Assembly: GCF_021278965.1 (NCBI RefSeq)
Contig: NZ_CP065589.1
Location: 4,407,001 to 4,471,000 of the forward strand
Direction: 5' to 3'
Origin: Chryseobacterium capnotolerans
Lineage (GTDB): Bacteria > Bacteroidota > Bacteroidia > Flavobacteriales > Weeksellaceae
Length of the DNA: 64,000 nucleotides
Shown: in pieces, positions 17,611 to 27,300 of the stretch
Position numbering within the stretch: position 1 is the stretch's first letter
Layout of the letters: every line of letters starts with the position of its first letter
Notes under the pieces: model-generated
Told to the model about the DNA's origin: nothing
The model's database searches: none
What the model saw: only the letters and a program-made list of their open reading frames with translations
Position numbers and translations under genes: made by a program

Positions 17611-20600
17611 TTATTTATTAATGATTGAGTTAATGGTCACTACAGCCTGGTTCACCTGCTGAATAGATTCCAGATATTTTAATTGAATATTGGTTGCCGT
17701 TTGTAGGGCAAAAAGATATTCTACATAAGAAATCTCACCTGTCTTATATCCTAACTGGGCTGCTTTTACAATTTTCTCAGCATTGGGTAATGCCTGATGG
17801 GTATAATAATCATATTGCTGAATGTCCTGCTGATACTGATTGAAAGCATTTTCCAATTGAGCTGTAAGCTGTTTCTTTTGCATTTTTGCATTCGTTTCTG
17901 CTACCAGTTTATCATATTCCAATGCCTGCATTCTGGCTTTTGTAGCACCAAAGGTCAATGGAATGGCTACACCAACTGTTGCCGACTGGAAACGTTTTCC
18001 TGAATCATAAAAATTCTCCTGCCCATTAATGGTATGAAAACCTATCAAGGACTGATTGGTATATCCCAAACTAAAATCCGGTAATCCTGTAGCTTTTTCA
18101 ACCTTTTTATTCTTCTCTGCTATTTCCATTTCCTGATAAAAAGCTTTTACGGTAGGATTATTAGCAACCACTGTACTGTCTAATATATTTTCGGCTTTTA
18201 AAGGTTCATAGTTTATATTGGATGGTACTTCCAGATTTTCCGAGGTATTCAGAAGGGTTTTCAGATTTTTATAGGCATTATTCAAATAGACATCGTTTTG
18301 TTTCAATAGCAGATCAATTTCTCCTTTTTGAGTTTCTGCGGTATTAATCTCTATTTTTTTGATGTCACCCGCTTTAAATCTTACTGTTGCAATTCTGATA
18401 AATTCGTCATAAAAACCAGCAAGACTGGTCAGTTTTTCTTTATTGTACTGAAGGTATTCAATCTGATAATAGTAAGTACGAACGTCTTTTATCAATTCAT
18501 TGGTTGTGATCTCCTTATCGATCTGTCTACTCTTAATATTTTCATTGATAAGTTCTTTTCTGGCTTTAAACAAAGTTGGAAAAGGGATATTCTGTGAAAT
18601 GGCAAAAGATTGGTCAAATTTTGGACTGTTGTATTGTCCCAACTGGGCATCAAAGCTTAATTTGGGAAGCTCTTTAGCTGTTGGACGCAGCGCTTCTGCT
18701 GATTTAATACTTAAATCTTTTGATTGTAAAGTCAAATTATTATTAATCGCCATCTGCACCGCTTCCTCTACAGAAATTGGTCTGGACTGAGCTTTAAACG
18801 TCTGCCCCAGCATCATTAATCCCAGTATAATAACAATGGTAAATGATTGCATATTATTATTTTTTCTCTTCAAAATCTTTGTGTTAAAAATAATGTACAG
18901 CATTGGCAGCACAAATAATGTGAGGAATGTAGCCGTTACCAAACCTCCAATAACAACGGTAGCTAAAGGCTTTTGCACTTCTGCTCCGGCTCCTGTAGAA
19001 ATAGCCATCGGTAAAAATCCGAGGGAAGCTACGGTCGCGGTCATCAGAACAGGTCTTAGTCTGGTTTTGGTTCCTTCAAAAACACGTTTTAAGATATCTG
19101 TTTCGCCTTCTTTTTCGAGCTGGTTAAAGGTTCCGATCAATACAATTCCATTAAGAACCGCGACCCCAAAGAGGGCAATAAATCCGATTCCGGCACTGAT
19201 ACTGAATGGCATGTCTCTTACCACAAGCGCAAAGACTCCTCCAATGGCACTCATTGGAATTGCTGTAAAGATCAAAGCAGCCTGCTTGAATGATTTAAAC
19301 GTGAAATACAGCAGCATAAAAATAAGCAGCAATGAGACAGGAACTGCGATCAACAGACGCTTACTGGCTTCCTGAAGATTTTCAAACTGCCCACCATACG
19401 TAAAGTAGTATCCGGATGGTAATTTTACTTTATCCAGCTTAGTCTGAATATCTTTCACCACACTTTCCACATCACGCCCTTTAACATTGAATCCTATTAC
19501 GATTCTACGTTTTCCCTGCTCACGGCTGATCTGTGCAGGGCCAAGTTTATAACTTACATTCGCAACCTGAGACAATGGAATCTGAGCTCCTGTAGCCGAG
19601 GTGATCATCAGATTATTCACGTCAGAAATATCAGTTCTGTGAAGACTGTCTAAACGGACTACCAGATCAAAACGTCTTTCATTTTCAAAAACCTGTCCGG
19701 CAGCTTTTCCTGCAAAAGCGGTACTTACCGCATTGTTGACATCTTCTATATTTAATCCATAATTGGCAATTCTTGTTCTGTCATATTGCACATTGATCTG
19801 TGGAAGGCCGCTTACCCTTTCAATCTGAGGAGCTGTTGCTCCATCCACAGTCTGAATGATTTTTCCAACCTTATCAGCATATACCGCCAATGAATCTAAG
19901 TTTTCTCCAAAGATCTTCACGGCAACATCCTGTCTGATCCCTGTCATCAATTCATTGAAACGCATCTGAATAGGCTGGTTTTTCTCAAAGAAGACTCCAG
20001 GAATGGTTTCCAGTTTTTCACTGATCTCATCTGCCAGTTCATTATAGGATTTTTTGGTTTTCCATTCACTTTGTGGCTTCAATACGACAATCATATCGGT
20101 GGCTTCCGGTGGCATCGGGTCTGTAGGAACTTCGGCAGACCCTGTTTTACCAACGACCATTTTCACCTCATCAAACTGTTTGATCAATCTGGAAGCCTGC
20201 ATTGAAGTTTCTATACTCTGGCTGAGTGAACTTCCCTGTGGCAATATGCAGTGGAAAGCAAAATCTCCTTCCTGTAATTGGGGAATAAATTCACCACCCA
20301 TATTTTTAAAGACAAATGCTGCGATCACAAAAACAGCTACTGTTGCTGAAACAATAATATATTTTACTTTAATAGCTTTCTGTAATAATGGCTGATAGAT
20401 TTTCTGAAGATAACTCATCATCTTATCAGAGAAAGTTTCTTTGTGCGATACTTTTTTAGACAAGAATAAAGCACTCATCATTGGAATGTAAGTCAATGAA
20501 AGAATCAATGCTCCAAGGATCGCAAATCCTACGGTTTTGGCCATTGGGGTAAACATTTTTCCTTCTACACCCGCCAAAGTAAGAATCGGAATATATACAA

Positions 20601-21972
20601 TCAGGATAATAATCTCCCCAAATGCGGCACTGCTTCTGATCTTTGAGGCAGAAAGAAAAACTTCTTCATCCATTTCAGACTGTGTTAAAGTCCGCATTGA
20701 TTTTCTTACGCCTAAATGATGGAGTGTTGCCTCTACAATGATTACCGCTCCGTCAACAATTAATCCAAAGTCTATCGCTCCAAGGCTCATTAGATTCGCA
20801 CTTACTCCAAAGACATTCATCATTCCTAATGCAAATAACAGGGAAAGCGGAATGGCTGATGCCACAATAAGCCCGGCTCTCAGGTTTCCAAGGAAAACCA
20901 CAAGCACGAAAATAACAATCAGAGCTCCCTCTATCAGGTTTTTCTCCACCGTATTGATTGCCCTTCCCACTAAATCTGTTCTGTCCAGAAACGGTTCTAT
21001 CACCACATCGTCAGGAAGTGATTTCTGAATGGTTGGAATTTTTGCTTTGATGTTATTTACCACTTCATTACTGTTGGCTCCTTTGAGCATCATCACTACT
21101 CCTCCTACAGCGTCTACTTTTCCGTCATAGGTTAAGGCTCCATAACGCACGGCACTTCCTAAACGAACATCAGCAACATCTTTGATGAAAATAGGAACAC
21201 TTCCTGTTTCATTTTTAACAGCAATATTTTTAATGTCTTCCAGGGAAGTTACCAGCCCGATTCCACGGATAAAGTAGGCGTTGGGCTTTTTATCAATATA
21301 TGCTCCTCCTGTATTCTGATTGTTTTTTTCAAGGGCTGTAAATATTTCGGTAATGCTTGTTCCCATTGCTTTCAATCGGTTGGGATCAATAGCTACTTCA
21401 TATTGCTTTAATTCTCCTCCAAAACTATTGATCTCGGCCACTCCAGGAGTTCCGTTAAGCTGTCTGCGAACAATCCAGTCCTGCATGGTTCTAAGCTCCT
21501 TGGCATTATATTTCTTTTCACTTCCTTTTTTAGGGTGAAGGATGTATTGATATACTTCTCCAAGACCTGTACTTACAGGAGCTAATTCAGGAGTTCCCAC
21601 TCCTTTAGGAATTTCTTCAACTGCATTTTTTAACTGTTCGTTAATTAACTGTCTGGCAAAGTAAACATCTACATTTTCTTTGAAAACTACTGTAATAACA
21701 GACAATCCGAATCTTGAAATACTTCTTGTTTCCTGAATATCCGGGACATTGGCAATACTTTGTTCAATGGGAAAGGTGACCAATTGCTCTACCTCCTGCC
21801 CTGCCAATGTAGGACAAGCCGTAATGATCTGAACCTGGTTGTTGGTAATATCCGGTACGGCATCAATGGGTAATTTGCTGGCACTCCATGCTCCCCAAAT
21901 AACCAATACCAAGGTCATTATACAAATGACAGCCTTGTTCTTGATACTGAATTTTATGATTTTATCTAACAC
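17611..21972 (-). CDS. CzcA/CusA-family RND metal pump fused to a TolC-like outer-membrane domain
   Basis: One frame of 1453 residues. Residues 1-1040 form a complete HME-RND transporter with twelve membrane helices. Helix 4 reads 'LGAIDFGLIVDGAVIIVEA', with the acidic proton-relay residues, and the pore region carries 'GKTGSAEVPTDPMPPEATD'. Residues 1041-1453 form a CusC/TolC-like channel protein that begins with its own signal-like stretch (MQSFTIVIILGLM ... TFKAQ, ATG at 18852) followed by 'EAVQMAINNNLTLQ'. It expels divalent or monovalent metal using protons. RND-OMF fusions of this type recur in Bacteroidota. The neighbours point to Zn/Cd/Co rather than Cu/Ag. Confidence 0.93.
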   Translation of the reverse strand: MLDKIIKFSIKNKAVICIMTLVLVIWGAWSASKLPIDAVPDITNNQVQIITACPTLAGQEVEQLVTFPIEQSIANVPDIQETRSISRFGLSVITVVFKENVDVYFARQLINEQLKNAVEEIPKGVGTPELAPVSTGLGEVYQYILHPKKGSEKKYNAKELRTMQDWIVRRQLNGTPGVAEINSFGGELKQYEVAIDPNRLKAMGTSITEIFTALEKNNQNTGGAYIDKKPNAYFIRGIGLVTSLEDIKNIAVKNETGSVPIFIKDVADVRLGSAVRYGALTYDGKVDAVGGVVMMLKGANSNEVVNNIKAKIPTIQKSLPDDVVIEPFLDRTDLVGRAINTVEKNLIEGALIVIFVLVVFLGNLRAGLIVASAIPLSLLFALGMMNVFGVSANLMSLGAIDFGLIVDGAVIIVEATLHHLGVRKSMRTLTQSEMDEEVFLSASKIRSSAAFGEIIILIVYIPILTLAGVEGKMFTPMAKTVGFAILGALILSLTYIPMMSALFLSKKVSHKETFSDKMMSYLQKIYQPLLQKAIKVKYIIVSATVAVFVIAAFVFKNMGGEFIPQLQEGDFAFHCILPQGSSLSQSIETSMQASRLIKQFDEVKMVVGKTGSAEVPTDPMPPEATDMIVVLKPQSEWKTKKSYNELADEISEKLETIPGVFFEKNQPIQMRFNELMTGIRQDVAVKIFGENLDSLAVYADKVGKIIQTVDGATAPQIERVSGLPQINVQYDRTRIANYGLNIEDVNNAVSTAFAGKAAGQVFENERRFDLVVRLDSLHRTDISDVNNLMITSATGAQIPLSQVANVSYKLGPAQISREQGKRRIVIGFNVKGRDVESVVKDIQTKLDKVKLPSGYYFTYGGQFENLQEASKRLLIAVPVSLLLIFMLLYFTFKSFKQAALIFTAIPMSAIGGVFALVVRDMPFSISAGIGFIALFGVAVLNGIVLIGTFNQLEKEGETDILKRVFEGTKTRLRPVLMTATVASLGFLPMAISTGAGAEVQKPLATVVIGGLVTATFLTLFVLPMLYIIFNTKILKRKNNNMQSFTIVIILGLMMLGQTFKAQSRPISVEEAVQMAINNNLTLQSKDLSIKSAEALRPTAKELPKLSFDAQLGQYNSPKFDQSFAISQNIPFPTLFKARKELINENIKSRQIDKEITTNELIKDVRTYYYQIEYLQYNKEKLTSLAGFYDEFIRIATVRFKAGDIKKIEINTAETQKGEIDLLLKQNDVYLNNAYKNLKTLLNTSENLEVPSNINYEPLKAENILDSTVVANNPTVKAFYQEMEIAEKNKKVEKATGLPDFSLGYTNQSLIGFHTINGQENFYDSGKRFQSATVGVAIPLTFGATKARMQALEYDKLVAETNAKMQKKQLTAQLENAFNQYQQDIQQYDYYTHQALPNAEKIVKAAQLGYKTGEISYVEYLFALQTATNIQLKYLESIQQVNQAVVTINSIINK

Positions 21973-22022
21973 GATTTATTTAATTTTATTGAAAATAAGG
22001 CTTACAGTATAGAATACTGCAG

Positions 22023-22058
22023 CAAAAATATCCTGAAAACCTCTGCAATGGTATTGCA
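22023..22058 (-). promoter_or_regulatory. Promoter with palindromic metal operator before the RND operon
   Basis: TGCAAT-GGT-ATTGCA occupies 22044-22058. The minus-strand -7 box TATTTTTG lies at 22023-22030, with 15 bases to the TTG of the palindrome, the same spacing as at the ATPase promoter. AAAGTTTCAAG follows the palindrome as in the first copy. It is placed 51 bases before the RND start. Confidence 0.8.
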
Positions 22059-22106
22059 AAGTTTCAAGTAGGCTTAGAAAGCATAACTTTCTAACAATCA
22101 ATAAAA

Positions 22107-22430
22107 TTAAATCTTGGGAGGCTGCCAGATAGGATCATATATCTGGTAGGCAAAGTCGTTTTTATGAAATAAGATCTTCTTTGAAAAATAAGCAGGAACC
22201 TGTTCAGGAACTTCCAATAAGGGATCTATTTTAAATGCTGAAACCGTCATCTGACAACAGCTGCAGGCACACAATGGCGAGCAGATATCTCCTTGGTCTG
22301 TAGAATGGCTCTCGGAAATACTTAAAGAAATACTTTTGTTTCCTGAATTTAATGGGTGAGACACATCTTCACATGGCATCAGTGATAACGCCATGAAATA
22401 AATTGCCAGTATCCATCTTAACAGGTTCAT
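22107..22430 (-). CDS. Small Cys-rich protein, DUF6660-like
   Basis: This 107-residue protein has an N-terminal hydrophobic segment (MNLLRWILAIYFMALSL), then 'CEDVSH' and the cysteine cluster 'CSPLCACSCCQMTV'. It ends in 'IYDPIWQPPKI'. The pattern fits the DUF6660 family found beside CusA/CzcA genes in Flavobacteriia. It lies upstream of the RND gene on the same strand, outside the palindromic promoter, so it may be read from a separate promoter. The cysteine cluster suggests metal binding. Confidence 0.7.
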   Translation of the reverse strand: MNLLRWILAIYFMALSLMPCEDVSHPLNSGNKSISLSISESHSTDQGDICSPLCACSCCQMTVSAFKIDPLLEVPEQVPAYFSKKILFHKNDFAYQIYDPIWQPPKI

Positions 22431-22778
22431 TGTGACAAAGGTAAAGCTTTTTTCTAAAATGGGTGAATCGTTAAAGTTTTAAAGATGACAAAAATCATTC
22501 CTCTTTCATATTTATAGGTTTTCCAAAAATCATATTTATCACCAATTTGTTATTTATTTTCAAAAAAAATGCCATACTTATTAATGGTATCAATCAAAAT
22601 AATCAACGATTCTAAAAAAAAACATAAAACACACAATAACAGCACATTAAATTTGATCTCAGATAAGCACTCATTATATTTGCAAAAAAAAACAACCATG
22701 ATCAAAAATGATGAAACAATTCAAAGTTTATCGGAAATACTTCCATTCAAATTCAAAAACAACTTTATTTTCTAATAT
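22431..22778. other. Divergent intergenic region with plus-strand promoter
   Basis: It contains a good plus-strand promoter: TTG at 22653-22655, 19 bases, then TATATTTG at 22675-22682. A 25-codon ORF (ATG at 22699, stop just before the next gene) lies in the transcript leader. It has no recognisable features and may be chance. Confidence 0.6.
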
Positions 22779-23742
22779 ATGAAACGAATATTATTGGCTG
22801 CCGGAATGGTAACTTCAAGTCTTATCTATGCACAAAATGCAGCAGGATTAGTAGTTCATGATACTAGAAGTATCAATGATTTACCTTCTGCCTACAATCA
22901 TGAAGTGAAGGCAGAATTTAAAACCAGAGACATCGTAGGTGTTCCAGGAACAGGAAACTATTCCGGAATGTTAACAATTGCTCCTTGGTATGACAATTCT
23001 GGAGACAAACGCCATCAACTTAATTTTAATAACGGAGGTATCTTTTATCGAAATGCTTTATCAACAGATCCTCAATGGGGAAGCTGGAGCAAATTGATAA
23101 CACAAACCAGTGATGGAAAAGTGAAAATTGGTAATGATGATCCTAATACAAACTCCGCGGCTACATTAAGATTATATGATAAAGATAATGTCATGATGGA
23201 GGTGTCTAACTCATTTGGAGTCTTCCAGCTTGCTAAAGCAGGATGTGATGGCTGCTATGGGGGGACAGACTGGTGATACTGTTTTAAGAAACCTGGGAAA
23301 GACCCATAATATTATCATAGCTCAGCCTAATAATGCTAATGATGGGAGCTCTTATGTAGGCTTTCAGGATGCCTACCGTGGAACATGGATCAAATTTCTT
23401 AATAACGGGATTGCCAAATTCGATGGAAAGATTCATGCTAAAGAAGTTGAAGTAAAAGCTAACGTTTGGGCGGATTATGTCTTCAAAAAAGATTACCAAT
23501 TACAATCTTTGGATGAAGTAGAGAAACACATTGCCCAAAATGGACACCTTCCTAATATTCCATCAGCTGATGAAGTGTTGAAAAATGGGATTAATGTAGC
23601 AGAAATGAATGCAAAACTTTTGGAAAAAATAGAAGAATTAACACTTTATTCTATTGAACAAAACAAACAGCTGAAATCTCAATCCAATAAAATTGAAAAA
23701 CTGGAACAGCAAGTTCAAAATCTTTTATCAAGTCAAAAATAA
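22779..23742 (+). CDS. Secreted tail-fibre-like protein, one-base frameshift
   Basis: The signal peptide (MKRILLAAGMVTSSLIYAQ) starts a protein of about 320 residues. The first part carries 'NDLPSAYNHEVKAEFK' and 'LTIAPWYDNSG'. The end has the Bacteroidota tail-fibre/S74-like module 'YQLQSLDEVEKHIAQNGHLP', 'INVAEMNAKLLEKIEELTLY' and a coiled coil. The frame breaks at the G6 run 23259-23264. With five G it is continuous (CYGGQTGDTVLRN). It is the first gene of the RHS toxin operon and a candidate surface or particle component. Function unknown. Confidence 0.75.
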
Positions 23743-23747
23743 CGATT

Positions 23748-24224
23748 ATGAAAAGAAAATTATTTTCTGCATTTTCTCTATTGATTGGTTTTCTGGGGTA
23801 TTCTCAGACAGAAGTCTATTTTAAATATGACGAAGCTGGAAACCAACGCTACAGAGGAACAAATGCTGCTGCTAAAAAAGCACCTGAAGAACTCGCAAAA
23901 CAAGAAGTTGAGGCAGCAAAAACTGTTATTACAAAACAAGAACCTCAAATGGATGAAAAAACATTTCTGAAAAACATCAGATTGTATCCGGTTCCTGTCA
24001 ACGATTTTCTTACTATAGACTGGACTGAAGAAGTAGATGGACTTATTGAATCTATTTCATTGTATCAACATAGTACTACTCACTGGAAATTTCAACAGCA
24101 AAATGCCCCTGATTTAAACCGTCAGGTAAAAATCAATATGACTGGATATGACTGGGGAGTATACATTCTGAGATTTACTTTAAAAGACGGAAGAATCTTT
24201 AGCAGAAATGTAACCAAAAGATAA
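23748..24224 (+). CDS. Short secreted protein with T9SS type A-like C-terminal domain
   Basis: This 158-residue protein has a signal peptide (ends GYSQ) and then a single RHS-like motif 'VYFKYDEAGNQRYRG'. An Ala/Lys/Glu-rich spacer follows, then a C-terminal beta domain of the T9SS sorting type ('IRLYPVPVNDFLTIDW', 'GVYILRFTLKDGR'). It begins 5 bases after the tail-fibre-like gene and precedes the large RHS gene by 99 bases. The type IX secretion system could place it on the surface. Its single RHS-like motif hints at a functional link with the next gene. Confidence 0.7.
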   Translation: MKRKLFSAFSLLIGFLGYSQTEVYFKYDEAGNQRYRGTNAAAKKAPEELAKQEVEAAKTVITKQEPQMDEKTFLKNIRLYPVPVNDFLTIDWTEEVDGLIESISLYQHSTTHWKFQQQNAPDLNRQVKINMTGYDWGVYILRFTLKDGRIFSRNVTKR

Positions 24225-24323
24225 AATAAAAAGCAGGTTTAAAGATTGAATGATTTACAAGTTTATCCTTTTTGCATTCAACATTCTTTCTACCTATCAT
24301 TTATAAAAACAACAAATACAACA

Positions 24324-27300
24324 ATGAAATTATTTTCATCATTGATATTATCCTTGTGTTCAGTATTGGGCTTTTCACAGACCATATTGTATCAGCAAGA
24401 AACCACGTCCCGGACCGTTCAGGATCCGCAGACAGTGATTATGACACAAGGATTCCATGCCAAATCGGAGACATCCAATACGTTTTTGGCTAAAATTGGT
24501 CCTGCTACGGAAAATCCGGGGGAGGACCGACAAATTCACAAGCAGGAATCAACAATCCAAGCGGTACATCAGTCACTTCAGAAAAGAAATTTCACAATAC
24601 TAAAGGAAATATAGAAGTAAGTGGAGCAGGTCAGCTACAATTTAACCTACCGATCGCCTTACCTCCTGGAATAAAAAATATAGCTCCACAGGTAAGTCTT
24701 AGCTACGTTAGCGGCTCCGGTAATGGGCTAGCAGGATACGGCTGGAATATTGTAGGAGTTACATCTATTTCAAGAACCGGAAGAAATGTAGAAAAGGATG
24801 GAGAATCAAAAAAAGCGCAGATAACTGAGTCTGATTATTACAGTTTTAATGGGCAGCGGTTAATTCTAAAATCCGGACAATATGGTAAAGACGGAGCAGA
24901 GTATTATGCAGAAAAATATTCTAATGCTAAAATCCGATCTGTAGGAAATAGCCTTGGAATTTCCGGCCCAGATTATTGGGAAGTAACTTTTGAAGACGGA
25001 ACTCAAGCTATATATCAAAAAACGTTTTCAGATGCCTTAAAACCTGAACCAGAAGGTACACCTACACTTGACTATAACATTACCAAATGGAAAGATGCCC
25101 AGGGAAATTATATTACCTATCGTTATGCTTATGATAATATCATGCCACCTACAGAGGAATGGGGATTCAGAAGTCCAAGAGGTGGAGTCTCCCGAATATC
25201 TACAATTTCCTGGGGAGGAAATGAAGCTTTAAATAAACCTCATTTTAATACAATTGAATTTACCTATATCAACAGAGATTTTATAGAGCAATCTTATGTA
25301 CAAGGGCTTGAATATGACCAAAGTAATATTTTATCAGAAATCAAAGTAAGTTCAAATGGAAATCTGTTTAAAAAGTATACTGTCAACTATATAAAAAACA
25401 ATACCAATTATCAATTTGTAGACAAAATCATAGAATCTAACACTGAAGGTGAGGCTGCTAATCCTATTGTATTCTCATATCCTAATTTTGTGGGGCCTCA
25501 AATAGACTCTGGTATTCTACCTTATAATAATGATGATTTTAATAATATCAGGTTCACCGGTGATTTTAATGGAGATTCTTATCTGGATTTTATTATGCTT
25601 AATGGAATAGTAAAACTCGGAGCCTTTAATGATGCCTACTCAGATGTTGCAACAGGGAAAGTTTTTAATACTGATGCTAAAGTTGTTAATACATTAATAG
25701 ATGAAGAGGGACAAGTCTACAATGGAAATGGAATTATTCAATATGAAAATGGTAAGGTTGTTGGTTATATTTTCAGAAACAATTCTTTTGTTAAAGTGTT
25801 TGAAAAACAAGTATATAACACTTCACCATGTAATAAATTAGACTCTTCACATACCTGTAATATTGAAGCAACTCTAAATGAAGGAGATATTAATGGAGAC
25901 GGAATAAGTGATGCATTATTATCTCTAAAAAGAACAGATTGTTATTTAGAGATAATCAATGATCCCCACAGCAGTTTACCTCCGGAAGGTTATAAATGCT
26001 ATGATTCGCCTGCCGGAAACTTTATCGTAGATTTGAAAAATGCTAATAATCCTGTTTTAAATTATATCATTGATTCAGGTATTAATGAAGATCTATATAC
26101 AGATCAAAGATATACAGATGTTAATCGTGACGGGATAGTTGATATTATCAATGTATCTAACAGTACATATACTGTATTTGAATTTGTCAAAACTACACCT
26201 AATCAGTATACAAAGAAAATTAAATTCTCAGGTAATTTAAAAGAAGGTAAAGCTCCTGAATCATCCATTATGTTTGGTGACTTTAATGGAGATGGAAATC
26301 TTGATTTTACCTTCCCTGTAACAGATACGCAGGATGCAGATAACTGGAGATTCTACATAGGAACAGAAAAAGGATTTGAGGCCGTGTTAAAAAAGAACTT
26401 TTTAAAGTACAGAAAGCCTTCTGATCCTAACAACTCCTGGTCTTTAATCGATCATCATTTTTATTCCATATCGGATATTAATAAAGATGGAAAATCTGAC
26501 ATTACTTTCATCTATTCTAAAAGTAAATCCGGATATGTAGGTGGTAATGGAAATGCACAATATAGAAGCTTACAGTATGAAATTAAAACAATGCAGGCTA
26601 ATGGTGGAATAAATTTTATTCCGGGTTCAAATATAACAGGACCTCTTAAAACTGTTCCAGGCGGAGATTATGGCTTATTTCAACCTATAAGTATTCCTAT
26701 CAAATCTAATAACAACTACTATGATATCTTTTTGTTTAAAAATTCCGTAGTACACAAATATAAAGCGCAGACTGCTTTGGCAGAATTATCACAAATTAAA
26801 AGTATCAATCAAGGTGATATTACTACCTATGTAGATTATTTAGAAGTTATCCCTGACAATACTATTAATTCTAATTTTTATAAAAAAACAAACAAAAAAG
26901 AATACTATCCTTATTTCTCACTCAGCAGGTCAGATCAGTCTTATGCCGTATCTCAGCTGAGACAAGAAGGTAGGAAACAGGATTTCAGATACAGGGGGGA
27001 TGACTGGCCATATGCAAGGAAAAGGGATAATAGGTTATCATCAAAGTGCTCGTTCTTCCTGGTATTCAGATGGATTTGAAAATACAAAAATATGGGGAGG
27101 TGCAGAAATTGATCCATTAAACGAAGGGGTTCCCGTTAAAGAATGGTCAATCAGAACCAATGACGAAAACAAAATTTTTCCAGATGATATTTCTGAAAAC
27201 AATAGTCAGTTATTGAGTTTTAAATCTACATTATACCGCACTGATCAACTTATCAATGGGCAGATTGTAAATTCAGTCGCAGATGTAGATAAGCCAAAAA

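Noticed and set aside
22699..22775. 25-codon ORF in the leader of the tail-fibre-like gene
   Set aside because: It has no motif or attenuator structure and no regulatory codon cluster. Chance is as likely as a leader peptide.
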